64,000 nt of DNA, from contig BFEA01000004.1 of assembly GCA_003427395.1 (NCBI GenBank), positions 3,971,986-4,035,985 on the forward strand. Direction: 5' to 3'. This DNA comes from Chara braunii (taxonomy: Eukaryota; Streptophyta; Charophyceae; Charales; Characeae). The stretch's first letter is position 1. The number at the start of each line of letters is the position of its first letter. The position numbers were made by a program, and so were the translations under genes. Shown piece by piece: positions 12,309 through 23,203 of this stretch. Below the pieces are notes generated by a model, which searched no databases, was not told the DNA's origin, and saw only the letters and a list, made by a program, of their open reading frames with translations.

Positions 12309-12372
12309 GTAGTTAGGACTATAGCAGCTACGACCTTGACCTTTCAAGACTGTAGCAGCTACGACCTCGACC
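12309..12372. repeat. two-copy ~31-bp tandem repeat
   Basis: TAGCAGCTACGACCTTGACC is followed by TAGCAGCTACGACCTCGACC one unit later. A diverged copy lies at about 12781-12845 (GTAGCAGTCGTGACCTTGAC, CAGCGGCTACGACTTC). Confidence 0.6.
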
Positions 12373-12419
12373 CTGACCAAAATCTTACAATTATGACATC
12401 GGCCACAGACTTAACCTCT

Positions 12420-12610
12420 ACACAGCGCAGACAGACATGTACAGACAGTAATAAGCAGATATATACAGACAGGCATCGACAGATAGACAAACAGAAACTA
12501 TCAGACATAACAGACAAACACAGACAAACAGATAGACAACATAAACAAACAGACAAGCAACATAAACAGACAAACAGATCAACACAGACTGAAGGACAAA
12601 CAAACACACA
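12420..12610. repeat. degenerate CAGA/CAAA block 3
   Basis: Irregular ACAGACAAACAGATAGAC-type repeat. Overlapping minus-strand ORFs give Val/Cys/Leu-rich noise. Confidence 0.75.
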
Positions 12611-13033
12611 GTCCCGCGTGGCATTGCTGACTTGACAAAGTGTGACTGGGACTGGGTACTGCTGACTTGGCGCAGTTGGACTGCCCACTTGCTCATCTGC
12701 CTCTAGTCTGGCGTGAGCAACAATCGAGAGGTCACTTTGCGGACTTTTCCGGAAATCTGTAGACCTGGCCTTTCGCGTCTGTAGCAGTCGTGACCTTGAC
12801 ATTTCATGATTGCAGCGGCTACGACTTCTACACAGCTATGACCCCTACTCTGTTGACCTATAGATCCAACCCCGACAAAACATGGACCTGCGACAGACAA
12901 CAATCAACTACCAAAACACAGGTTGCGGGTTCAAACACACGAGGGTCTACTCGATTTTGAACCAGGGTTCGGGAAAGGTCTCAGGGTCAAGCCTTGGGAT
13001 TTGCATCTGCTTCTGTGAAGTTGAAAACAGTTT

Positions 13034-13038
13034 CATTA

Positions 13039-13070
<32 letters not shown>

Positions 13071-13086
13071 GTTGTTGTTGTTGTTA
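13034..13086. repeat. (ATT)n(GTT)n microsatellite
   Basis: TTATTATTATT run passing directly into GTTGTTGTTGTT. Confidence 0.9.
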
Positions 13087-13324
13087 ATATTTCAGGTTAC
13101 TCAACCTTACATCCACTAATTACCATATGCAAGGGTGGAAACTGTTGGAAGTGCAGTGCATCCACCAACGACGTCACGAGGCGGGATCTGTCAAACCGCC
13201 CGACTTTATGGGATGTTTGCATGTGCCTGGCATCTCCCCCATGCTGTGGTCTCGGTGTGTTGCACATCGTGATGATCATGCTGCGTTCGCAGAGGGGAGA
13301 ACAGGTATCTCCAACCTCACTGCA

Positions 13325-13450
13325 GGCTGCAACAGACAGTCAGACAAGACAAAGTGTGGACAATACTAGAAAAACAGATGGACAGACAGGCACAGACAAA
13401 AACGGACATATAAACGGATGGACAGACACCAACAGACAGACACACTCAGA
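13325..13450. repeat. degenerate CAGA/CAAA block 4
   Basis: Fourth ACAGACAGTCAGACAAGAC-type block. As with block 1, it is followed by a purine-rich segment and an ACGTACCT motif (10155 and 13483), so blocks 1 and 4 may be paralogous copies of a larger unit. Confidence 0.6.
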
Positions 13451-13805
13451 AAGAGAGGGAAGTGAGGTTGGTGATGCGGAAGCACGTACCTGGCCTCCGC
13501 AATGGTCTAACATCCACATACAGTTCTATTATGGCGCTTGCATCTAACAGTCGCACTGAAGATTGGCAGGATGTTAGTATGTTGTGTGATCATAGTCTAG
13601 GTGTCGAGTGCCAAGTAGGAGGGAGGACTTCGGAGTGTGTATGACGGTGGTGGCGAGAGTTTGCTCTCACTTACATTCGGACTCAGTACTTTTGGTTCTC
13701 CGTAGAACGCCGGTGCATTACTGCATACCAAACTGTGTCTGACTTCCTGACTCTCAATAAAATTCCGCGATCTGAGATCTGTCATTTCACCATTGCCCAC
13801 ATTAC

Positions 13806-13816
13806 AACTATTATTA

Positions 13817-13859
<43 letters not shown>

Positions 13860-13872
13860 TGTTATTATTTGG
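13806..13872. repeat. (ATT)n microsatellite
   Basis: About 65 bases of TTA/ATT repeat. The Leu- and Asn-homopolymer ORFs over it are artefacts. Confidence 0.95.
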
Positions 13873-14574
13873 CCCCAACCAGCTTCACGCCCGCCCTAAT
13901 GAATGCAGGCCCGAAATAACCACAAGGGGCCTTACCTCAGCACTCGTCGATATGGGTCTTGGACAGTTACTGCAGGCTAGTTGGCTGAAGTGCAGCCTGA
14001 GCATCACTCTAAGTCTTTCAGAGACAGCAGCTGCATCAGGCAACTGAGTCCGGGACGCGGGATGTTAAGCCCTGGACACACACAGCATGAGACCCGCATA
14101 GTGAAGAGGGGCGCATGCCACTAAGGATGCAACATTGCAACCGTATCCACGCAGGGGCACTAAGTGGTGTGTGTCACAAACCAAACTGCAGGACATTAGC
14201 AGACTATGGTTAAGCAGGGTTGCAATCACACGCATGGTTCTTGAGACACACATAAGAGACATTGAGTGGGTTGCTGCGACCAAGGCTGTGTAGCGAAAGT
14301 AAAAGGGTGAATGTATACCGGACATGAAAGAAAAAGAAGAGAAAAGAAGGAGGAGGAAAGTAAAATGAAGGAGGAACCAATGACGAAGAGGGTGAAAGGA
14401 CAAGACTTGGTAGCTCCTGCGTTTTTTTTTTCTTTTAGGAAAAGATAAATCATTTATTGTAATGCAAAAATTCTGATTAATATTGCTCTCCAAATTTATA
14501 TTATTTTATTTTCATGGATGTTTGTCATTGTTACTTATTATCGTTCATTGATTGGCATCATGGGTAAAGGGGTG
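13873..14574. other. unassigned stretch
   Basis: Mixed sequence with a purine-rich tract at about 14325-14400. No gene is recognised. Confidence 0.4.
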
Positions 14575-14905
14575 AAGCAGATGAGGAGAGAAGGAGCGAG
14601 GTACCAGAGAAAAACGTCGTCACCGTGTGACGATGCCTACCTCCATCCTCCTCGGTTCTCTCCTTGATCTAATTCCCCCATTTCCCTTTTTGTTCTCATA
14701 TCACTCCTGGAAGTATTATTACAATCATCATGCTTGTTAGCATATTGCTACTGAAGGTAATGGGGAGGGTTAGATACGGAGAAGTACGGGGCACTTGAGA
14801 GGAAGGAGACATCATCACCGAATGATGGTGCCTCCTCCATCCTTCCCCGTTCTCTCGTGTTCTAATCCCCTCATTTCCCCTATATTTCCACAACTATGTG
14901 AAATG
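14575..14905. repeat. 195-bp tandem duplication (diverged)
   Basis: The block at about 14575-14715 (GGAGAGAAGG ... CACCGTGTGACGATGCC ... CCTCCATCCTCCTCGG) recurs at about 14765-14905 (GAGAGGAAGG ... CACCGAATGATGGTGCC ... CCTCCATCCTTCCCCG), offset by 195 bp. Confidence 0.7.
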
Positions 14906-15102
14906 GTATGATCTCTCTGAATTGAAAAATCTATTCTATGGAGAAGGATGACCAAACGGTCCGACATAACAGGGTGATTGCGGGAACTCTGGAGGCAGGT
15001 AACCACGAGGTACGCATCACCTATTCCGTTCTCATATACCCTTATAGGCTACAACCATCTATTGGACTGCGTGTATGATTGTATGAACTGTTGCTTGTGT
15101 TT

Positions 15103-15375
15103 TCTTCAGGATCAAAAGTGTATCAAACGGAAAAATGTTATATGATTGAAGTAAGAATCTTGCCTGATGAAAGAAAGAAACCTAGGAGAACCGAGAAGGA
15201 ATCTAGTCTGCTTGGGTTTGGGAGACAGAGCCGAGTGATGGAGGTTCCCGAAGGGTCGTCACACTGTTTGCATGAGATAACTAAGGTGGATGATGGAATA
15301 CTCGCTGTGCGAAGTTACCTTGCCATTCATTTGACTAAAGGAGAGATAATTAACTGGTGCATATATTTTCAGGTC
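15103..15375 (+). CDS. exon-like ORF fragment, unknown function
   Basis: An open frame begins after a polypyrimidine-AG signal (CTTGTGTTTTCTTCAG at about 15094-15109, a plausible 3' splice site). It encodes a balanced, charged sequence with motifs KCYMIEVRILPDERKKPRR, VMEVPEGSSHCLHEI and YLAIHLTKGEIINWC. The frame then runs straight into the fold-back repeat at about 15370, so the nominal 177-codon ORF is a fusion of exon-like and repeat sequence. No family is recognised. It could be a truncated host exon or part of a transposon. Confidence 0.3.
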
Positions 15376-16047
15376 TCCTTTGCAGGCAGTTCAACCACTT
15401 TAGGTTACTACACCAGTTCCAGATTGTGTGTAGATCTATACATGGGATTGTCTGAAACCGCCTTCAGGCAGTTCAACCACTTCAGGTTGATATACCACTT
15501 TCAGATTGCCTACAGATCCATTGCAAATGTTGGGATGGGGTACCTGAAACCCTTTTCAGAAGCTTCAGCCACTTCAGCGGTTTCAGGTCCCCACCCGAAA
15601 TTCCTTAAATGACCTGAAGCGGCTGGAGCTTTTGAAAGGGGTTTCAAATACCCCCATCCAACCATTTGGATGGGGTACCTGAAACCCATTTCAGAAGCTT
15701 CAGCCACTTCCGCGGTTTAAGGTCCCCATATGAAATTCCTGAAATAACCTGAAGTGGTTGAAGCTTCTGAAAGGGGTTTCAGGTACCGCCATCCAAATGG
15801 TTGGATGGGGGTACTTGAAACTTCTTTCAGAAGCTTCAACCACTTCAGCGGTTTCATGTCTCCACCAGAAATTCCTGAAATGACCTGAAGTGGCTGAAAA
15901 AATAGGTAAAAAAAAAAAAAAAAACATAAAACTTGTGCTGTAAACCCCCCGAAACTTCTGAAATGACATGAAGTGTCTTCAGACCATTTTAACAGTTTCA
16001 GACCACTTCAGAATCTTTCTTTATGAAATTTCAGGTGGTCGTTAACC
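15376..16047. repeat. fold-back repeat FB-1: three palindromic ~135-bp units
   Basis: Units begin at 15542, 15677 and 15812 (ACCTGAAACCC-TTTCAGAAGCTTCAGCCACTTC). Each is followed by its own near reverse complement (GACCTGAAG-GGCT-GAGCTTTTGAAAGGGGTTTC). Adjacent units are joined by short palindromes (CCCCATCCAACCATTTGGATGGGG at about 15653-15675, and again near 15788). A poly-A tract lies at 15908-15924. The right end, GAAATTTCAGGTGGTCGTTAACC (about 16026-16048), is shared with the repeats at 41.7, 53.3 and 63.3 kb. Confidence 0.85.
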
Positions 16048-16139
16048 GCGAGTAGACTAAAGTAACAATTTGATAAAACGGTTTGACTCCAACGTTGGTG
16101 ACGGGAAGCTGTCGTGCGGTTTCTTTATTACCTTACAAG

Positions 16140-16665
16140 CTAGGACTAAGAGGTAATCTTGAAATCCCGTGGGGTACTTATCTCCAACGAATAATAAAAA
16201 CGAAGGTAGTAGGGTAACTCCCGAGGGGTTATCCTAATACTTGTTTGATTTTGGGATCGACTAACGAGGAGAAGGAATGAGGTGATTGTGTTTGGACAGT
16301 AGAGAGATACTTCCGGGTGAGTAACCCTACTACTTATTTGGATATGACTGATAGATGGTATGAATAAATGCTAACGATCTATGTATTTAACATTAAGCCA
16401 GGATATGGGAGGTTCCCATGGGGTCATCCCATTATTTGTTTGGCCTCATCTTAACAAGCCAGGTAAAGATACTCCAGAAAAGGGAGGATCTGGTGTTTGT
16501 CTGGGTCCGTAAACATAATCCTAGCTCGTCTGACTCTGCGAAAGTAGTAGAATGATTCTTGTGGGGTCATCCTATTACAGTCTTTTGAGGATAGGCTGAA
16601 GTTTGATCAATGAGTAATATGAGGTTTCCGTGAAGACCACCTATTACTAACTTGAATTTTGTATT
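16140..16665. repeat. decayed tandem array
   Basis: A motif close to GGGGTYATCCTATTACTTGTTTGG recurs irregularly: 16170-16190, 16225-16250, 16312-16342, 16405-16443, 16560-16580 and 16625-16655. Spacing is uneven (roughly 60-150 bp), so this is an old array. No coding signal. Confidence 0.5.
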
Positions 16666-16839
16666 GATACCTGAGTCTGAAGTGTTTTTGGACATTGTAA
16701 CAAGTGCTAAGATGCTTCGACAAGGGTCTGTCAACTTATTGTTTTAAGTAAGATAACTTAGGACATAGGCAAGTGACTCCTTGAACAAAAGGAGGAAAAG
16801 TGACAGGGGACTTAGGGTGGGTAGAAGCTAAAGGGTTAG

Positions 16840-16863
16840 ACTTTGGGATGTTGATCCCAAAGT
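16840..16863. repeat. perfect short hairpin
   Basis: ACTTTGGGAT (16840-16849), loop GTTG, ATCCCAAAGT (16854-16863). A second hairpin, TAAGGGT-TTG-ACCCTTA, follows at 16878-16894. They could be stem-loops of a decayed element. No poly-T or other terminator context is seen. Confidence 0.7.
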
Positions 16864-17015
16864 TCACAGACCAGATTTAAGGGTTTGACCCTTAGATATC
16901 TACATGTGGGAAATCGAGTGGGGGTGTTGAATCTTTGTTGACGTGTGTGTGTGCATATCCCTGTTTTGATCTATTGCAATTGAATGAGAAGTCGTACAAA
17001 GAGGACTCAACTTTT

Positions 17016-17035
17016 CTGTTATCTCTCGATAACAG
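17016..17035. repeat. perfect short hairpin
   Basis: CTGTTATC (17016-17023), loop TCTC, GATAACAG (17028-17035). Confidence 0.7.
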
Positions 17036-17589
17036 GTCGCTCGTTGCCGATTCAACTTCTCCCCTTTGACTTGATACCCACGTATAAAATCAAACCCCTG
17101 TGGTCAGTAAAACTGTCACCTGAGGTCATTGCCTAAATGATCCAAGCCACTCTCAAGGGTCCTTTGAAGAATGTGAGGGGGTTGGGCCTACGTCTCAGAA
17201 AAGATAAAGCTGTCATATATTGTTTGGAAAGTGAGGGACAATGTTTAAGGTGTGGATTGATGGTTGACGTCGTTAGTGCATGGCATGTGGATTGTCTTTG
17301 CATTATTCTGTGCAGGTTTGTTTTGTTCGTGGTTTTGAATTGAACTGGATTCGACTTCGTGAAGAGTCTTGGACGCGTAGCACTTGTGAAAGTGGGAAGG
17401 GTTCCCAACAGTTATACCTCCATATTCATTATCAGTTCTATATAACTTCTATACTATCTGTTGTTCCGTCATATGTTAAATGTAATAGAATGACCTTGTT
17501 AGTGACATGGTTTGATTGGTACTTTGATCGCAGTGATTAGAAGAATAACATGTTTTAAAAGCAGAAGCGGAAATAGACGGCGTTCTAAA

Positions 17590-17950
17590 AGTTCGACCGG
17601 AATATCTAACGGGTCAGTTTTAGGCGTCTTACCACGCGTACCCTGTTTTGTGCTACAGCGATCCAGAAAACACCCTCGGCCGACCTACCTCTACTAAGGC
17701 ATGTAAAAGCCTTCGCATGTCGACCGGTAGCTCAGCAGGGATACGCCTACCTAAGGGTGGTGACAGCTCCTCGGGTAGAGGTAAGTTATACCTCGCGACG
17801 TCCCGACCTGTCGCAGGACGTCGTGAGAAGTATAGCATGCTCGCACGGTCAGAGTGGTGAATGGTCCTTTTCAAACGAAAACATCCTGCGTGACTCGACC
17901 GTGAGGTTCAACGCTCCCCATCAGGGCGCGGGACCTCCGCGCGCGACACC
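17590..17950 (+). repeat. LTR-like dispersed repeat, copy A
   Basis: Shares a collinear series of motifs with 38870-39241 and 58080-58402: ACGGGTCAGT-TTAGGC, then CTACCACGC, then GTAGCTCAGCAGGGATACGCC, then GGTAAGTT-TACCTCGCG, then GCTCGCACGG. Related sequence on the opposite strand occurs at about 29128 and 59474. The sharply similar block ends near GCGCGACA, which fits an LTR 3' end (CA), although terminal TG...CA and target duplications are not proven. Confidence 0.55.
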
Positions 17951-18875
<925 letters not shown>

Positions 18876-19113
18876 TGCACTGTAATCATTATATCCGACG
18901 ATTGTCCCAGTTATTGTGTTCGTTTTCTATGTGTGTTGTGGTCGCCCGACCGTGGGCGCAACCACTGATTGTCAGGTTTTGTTAATCGCCTAAGCCACGC
19001 TATTGGTCAACGTACCCTTCGCCATGAAAGAAGTTGTGGATGAGAAGAATATGCTTTTGAGAGAGACACTCATAGAGCAACATGGTTGACGGTGCTGCGT
19101 TCTGTGAATTGCA

Positions 19114-19599
19114 GCTATATGCAGTCCAACTACGAGACAAGCGAATATGCGGTGCGCGCCAATGATAACCCAATTCTACCATTCCACTAAAATGGAAAGC
19201 GGCAAGACTGTGTTTTATTACCAGTCTGGCAAACCCGTTACAGATCCTGTCGGCGAGGCTGCGGGTTACCGAAATAGGGACGAGATGGAGGACCTTCATT
19301 TTGCTGCATGCGTGGAAGAGGATAGAGTCGTCAGACTAACAACAAAGACTTATATTCGTTGCCACGCCATTGAACACATTCGGGTGCTTATGTCTAAGCC
19401 GAATCGATCGTACTTCACTAGCAAATTCCTGAAGTCCGTGAAAGGTGATCAAATGTATGATATCGTTTGGCCCCTTGTGCATCGAATACTCTCGACTCAT
19501 TATGGCACGGTTAGTCGGGCCAGATTATGGCGCCTTGTCGTGAGCAAACCCTTTTTCGTGCGTAATGGCGAGGATTTCTCTAGGATATTTTACCCTTGA
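19114..19599 (+). CDS. hypothetical protein, ~150 codons, possibly an exon
   Basis: The best conventional coding candidate in the window. The ORF from ATG 19147 to the stop at 19597-19599 has balanced composition, with motifs FYYQSGKPVTDPVGEAAGY, RNRDEMEDLHFAACVEEDR, TKTYIRCHAIEHIRVLMS and FVRNGEDFSRIF. The frame is open upstream to 19108 and two AG acceptors lie at 19112-19113 and 19123-19124, so it may be a terminal exon. No transmembrane segment or signal peptide is evident and I do not recognise the family. Microsatellites flank it on both sides and no second exon is identified. It could equally be a fragment of a transposon-encoded protein. Confidence 0.4.
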   Translation, partial: AICSPTTRQANMRCAPMITQFYHSTKMESGKTVFYYQSGKPVTDPVGEAAGYRNRDEMEDLHFAACVEEDRVVRLTTKTYIRCHAIEHIRVLMSKPNRSYFTSKFLKSVKGDQMYDIVWPLVHRILSTHYGTVSRARLWRLVVSKPFFVRNGEDFSRIFYP

Positions 19600-19802
19600 T
19601 GTGAGATCGGGTGCTGACGAGCATGCGTTTATTGTTAATTTTTATTTCCTCCTATATGTTCGTTCCTCGTTGCGAGCGCGAGCGACGGTTCTATTATTGT
19701 ACAGCCATGCAAAACAGGTAACGTCGACAACACACAACGCCCAATCAATGATTGATTGTTTTATTGGTTTGTTGATTTATTGATCGTATGATATAGCAAT
19801 TG

Positions 19803-19835
19803 TTTTTTTTTTTTTTTTTTNGTGCGCGCGCGCGC

Positions 19836-19896
<61 letters not shown>
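19803..19896. repeat. poly-T / N / (GC)n / (GA)n compound repeat
   Basis: Poly-T 19803-19820, one ambiguous base at 19821, GCGCGC to about 19835, then GA to 19896. Confidence 0.95.
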
Positions 19897-19900
<4 letters not shown>

Positions 19901-20394
19901 ACAGCGGTGACACTCCTCGATAGACGATGTGGACGTTGCCGTCCACCTTTTTGACAACGCAAGTCGATGAGGGGGCTACAGATAGGATTCCGCCCACCTC
20001 ATCTACTTTTGTCCTTCCACCAGCAACAACGGTGGCCATCGTGGATGAACTTTATGGCGGGGGTTGAGGAAGTCTTCCTCATAACCATGGCAGCATGAAT
20101 GACGGTCGGGAGTCGATCCAGCGCTCGGCCTGCAGGGGTGGGCGACCATAGTTGCGGCTTACTCCCATCTAGATCATTGGTTCATTCCTCCTTCCCCCAA
20201 CAATTATTTGCACTCGCCATTGACGACCGATGATAAAGAAGGAAGGGGTCATGATGGCGGCGAAAGGGAGTAGGTGCCTGTGTTGACGGCCTCGTCTTTG
20301 CGGATGATAGGCAAACCACGGGTTGTGGTCTCATACATTATGGAGCGACGTATTGGTTTTTGATATTTCAAAGGCCTCATTTCCCCGTCTCCTT
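19897..20394. other. unassigned stretch
   Basis: Mixed sequence, no supportable gene. Confidence 0.4.
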
Positions 20395-20558
20395 CTTGTT
20401 TTTATTGTTATTCTTCTTTTTATTCTCCTCCTTCTTCTTCTTCGTCGTTGTCTTTTTTTTCTACTACTGTTATTTTTCTTCCTCCTTTTCTTCCTCTTCT
20501 CCTTCTCCTTCTTCTTCTTCTTCTTCTTCTCCTTCTTCTTCTTCTTCTTCTTCTTAAT
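20395..20558. repeat. polypyrimidine (CTT)n-rich tract
   Basis: Almost pure pyrimidine with CTT/TTC runs. The Phe/Ser/Leu and Lys/Arg ORFs over it are artefacts. Confidence 0.9.
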
Positions 20559-20927
20559 TTTTTTGCTCGGCGGTGGGGCCACAAATATCATAAAAATAAA
20601 ATTGTAATTTTTTTTCCATAATAGTTTTTTTTTTAAACTTCCGTCATACAATCTCATTGTCACCCTGACACAAAAGTTATTCTGATGTGCATAACATATT
20701 TTATTTTCATGTTTTTGTATTTATTTTATTTTATTTTTTGTTGTTTATGTTTTTTTTTTTTTTTTTTCTCGGACCTTCCTTACGCCTTCGACGGTTGGCC
20801 TGCCCGGGCAAACAACATGACCCAGGCGGCCGGACTGGTAGCCTGCAAGTTAATGTCGTCAAACAGGCCCGGTTGATTTTGTTTTATTTATTTTTTTTGG
20901 CTCGGATGGTTTTAGCCTCCTTTTGCG
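20559..20927. other. T-rich stretch, possibly remnants of the MITE family
   Basis: CATAACATATTTTATTTTCATG at about 20689 resembles the interior of the hAT-like MITEs (CATAACATAT at 21846 and 30490). No termini are found. Confidence 0.3.
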
Positions 20928-21195
20928 TTGGTGAAACTCCAACGAAACAATTTGTCAGAGCCCCTTGTTTGCTGTTTTTTTCCTCCTCTCTATCTACAGT
21001 TTACCGAACACCTCTGTTTGGCGATAGCCCCTCGTTTGTTGTCCTATTCCCCCTTTTGCATACGACATCGTACCGAAAAACTTTGTTTCACGATGTACAC
21101 AGTCAAACAAACTTGCCCGGTGCAATTAAATACTCGGATAGAGGAAACAATGCGAGCAAACGAGGGGCTGTGAACAACTGTATATATGTGTGTGT
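20928..21195. repeat. dispersed ~65-bp repeat ('CCCCTCGTTTGTTGT'), copies 1-2
   Basis: GGTGAAACTCCAACGAAA, then GCCCCTTGTTTGCTG, then TACAGTTTACCGAACACCTC at 20930-21025. A second GCCCCTCGTTTGTTGTCC occurs at 21028, and an inverted ACGAGGGGCTGTGAACA near 21160-21180. Related copies lie at 22900-22985 and, inverted, at 23205-23275. Confidence 0.6.
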
Positions 21196-21210
21196 GTATG
21201 TGTATATATA

Positions 21211-21267
21211 TCCGTACGTTCAGTCTGCCAACCCTATATATATATATTGGCAGACTGAACGTACGGA
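21211..21267. repeat. perfect 21-bp inverted repeat around a TA spacer
   Basis: Arm 21211-21231 (TCCGTACGTTCAGTC ... GCCAA) and arm 21247-21267 are exact reverse complements. The 15-base spacer is CCCTATATATATATA. With AGGGTTGGCAGACTG on the minus strand it resembles a duplicated, head-to-head terminus of the neighbouring MITE. Confidence 0.85.
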
Positions 21268-22052
21268 GGCCCCTAAGCTGACCCCCGAACGTACGGGCGT
21301 TCAGGTCCCCGTTCGGGACCCGAACTTGAAAGGGTTCGGACCCCGCAAAAAACTATTTGGGCACCTACATATTTTTTTTTTTCTGATTTTTTTTTGGAGT
21401 TCTTTTTGTCATGTAAGGTATCTCCCTCTCAATTATGAAGCCATTCTGTCCAACCAAAAAAAAAAAAAAAATCCTCAAAGATGGTGGTGTCAAAACTTGC
21501 TTGCCCACTCACTAATTTGTTTTTTTTTTCTTTTCACTTTTTGTTTTTTCTTTATTTCGGGGTATGAAAAAAATTATTATTTTTTCAAACTTTATTTATA
21601 GATTGTCTATTATGTAAGATACACATATATAACTCTTTATAGCATTGTCACAACCAAAAGAAAATGAAAAATCGCCAAAGATGGCGGTGTCAAAAACGTG
21701 CTCGCCCACTCAATAATTTCATTCTCGTTTTATTTTTTCTAGTTTTCATTATTATTATTTATTTATAGTATTTGATTTTCATTTAAAATTTGGTAAAGAA
21801 TTTGGATGTAACGTTAAGGCAAATGCTCTTTAGTTTATTCTTATGCATAACATATATTTTTTTCATATTTTTTAGATTTGATTTTTTTTTTTTGGCCAAA
21901 TGCGTCGAGAGGGGGTGCCGAACGTTCGGACATTCGGGTACGGGCGTTCAGATTTGGGCGTTCGGGTTCGGGTGTTCGCGTTCTGGCGTTCGGGTTCTGG
22001 CGTTCGGGTTCGGGCGTTCGCCCCATCCTGAACGCCAGCAACGTTGTGTAGA
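21247..22052 (+). mobile_element. hAT-like MITE copy 1 (degraded termini)
   Basis: Same plan as the complete copy at 29916-30685. It has a CG-rich left end (AACGTACGGAGGCCCC ... CGTACGGGCGTTC) and an A/T-rich interior with two AAAGATGGYGGTGTCAAAA boxes (about 21477 and 21672). The right end is CG-rich (GAACGTTCGGACATTCGGG ... CCTGAACGCCAGCAAC). The terminal CAGGGT is not intact at this end and both sides abut TA runs, so no target duplication is readable. It encodes no transposase. Confidence 0.65.
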
Positions 22053-22170
22053 TATATATATATATATTATATTATATATATATATTATATTATATATATA
22101 TATATTATATATATTTTATATATATATATATTATATTATATATATATATATATTATATATTATATATATA
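22053..22170. repeat. (TA)n with TTATA interruptions
   Basis: TA repeat broken by TATTATATTATATA phrases, joining two MITE copies. Confidence 0.95.
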
Positions 22171-22175
22171 TATAA

Positions 22176-22844
22176 AAGGGTGACCAGCGTTGGGGAGGGG
22201 ATGAACGCCCGAGCTCCAACGCTAGAACGTATGGAACCCGTTGGGGATGCGTTCATTGTTTTGCTCAAACGGTAAAAAAAAACAATTATGAGGGAAAAAA
22301 AAAATGTTATGATGAAAAATAGATTAGACAATATGCTGCTTTGCATTGCAATGGAAAATGAATATTAGTAATAAAAATAATTAAAAAAAAAAACACGAAG
22401 AAAAACTAAAGTTAATGAATGCGCGAGCACGTTTTCGACAGCGCTATCTTTGGTGATTCTTCAAATTTATTGTTGGCATAGCCTAATGCCCTGGAATTTT
22501 GCATATGTGTACCTCACAAGCTAAAAAAATCATGAAAAAAAAAAAAAAAAAGCCTCGAACTCAAGTGCAAATAAAATGTAAAATGTGAAAAAATAATAAT
22601 AATAAGTGGGTAAACACGTTTGGACATCGCCATCTTTGGCGATTTTTCAATATTTTTGTGTGTGAGTAACTTACATTACAATTTATGTACATTTACGTCA
22701 CCTCATAGGGGGGGGAGGGGAACCCGAAAATCATTTTCGTCGGATCCCGAAGCCCTTCGGATTCAGACTTCAAATGGGACATCAAAAGCCTGTACTTACG
22801 GAGGTCGGACCAAGGGCCTTCGTACGTGCTGGTTGTTAACCCTG
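22176..22844 (-). mobile_element. hAT-like MITE copy 2
   Basis: Left end AAGGGTGACCAGCG followed by a CG-rich subterminal region; right end GTGCTGGTTGTTAACCCTG. Orientation is opposite to copies at 21.2 and 29.9 kb. Two internal boxes (CATCTTTGGCGATT type) lie at about 22443 and 22631. Flanking TA repeats hide any target duplication. Non-autonomous, no ORF of note. Confidence 0.7.
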
Positions 22845-22894
22845 CATATTTATATATATATATAAAGAGAGAGAGAGAGAGTTCAACTTGTTGA

Positions 22895-22985
22895 TTAGTC
22901 GGTGAAACTCCAACGAAATAGTTTGTCACAACCCCTCATCTGTTGTTTTTTTCTCCCTCTCTGTCTACGGTTTACTGTGCAACTT
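22895..22985. repeat. dispersed 'CCCCTCGTTTGTTGT' repeat, copy 3
   Basis: GTCGGTGAAACTCCAACGAAATAG, ACAACCCCTCATCTGTTG and CTACGGTTTACTGTG match 20928-21010 in order. Confidence 0.6.
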
Positions 22986-23128
22986 GAACTCTGTGTGAGT
23001 ATATATATTTGGTGAGTCGGGCGTTCTGAGTCTTAGATAGATAGACAGATAAACAAATAGATAGATTGTGAGAGAGAGAGAGGAGAAATAATGTGTCATT
23101 GCCCCTCTCTTTTGTTGATGGCAGGCGG

Positions 23129-23130
<2 letters not shown>

Positions 23131-23201
<71 letters not shown>
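23131..23201. repeat. (TA)n microsatellite
   Basis: About 70 bases of uninterrupted TA. It separates an inverted 'CCCCTCG' repeat copy (23205-23275, AACGAGGGGCTGTAGCA) from upstream sequence. Confidence 0.95.

Positions 23202-23203
<2 letters not shown>

Noticed and set aside
12882-13547. 221-codon plus-strand ORF
   Set aside because: Runs through an (ATT)n/(GTT)n microsatellite and a CAGA block; poly-Ile/Val and Thr/Asp-rich artefact.
13597-13878. Asn-rich ORF
   Set aside because: Translation of (ATT)n on the minus strand.
15079-15612. 177-codon ORF taken as one gene
   Set aside because: The second half is fold-back repeat FB-1; only the first ~90 codons look exon-like.
16840-17035. Intrinsic terminators
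   Set aside because: Short perfect hairpins without a T-run, in eukaryotic DNA.
17710-17780. tRNA gene at GTAGCTCAGCAGGGATA
   Set aside because: A-box-like only; no T-arm or acceptor pairing, and the motif is part of the LTR-like repeat in several copies.
20687-21601. 304-codon plus-strand ORF, the longest without N
   Set aside because: Phe/Leu-rich translation of T-runs that crosses two repeat families and a MITE terminus; not a gene.
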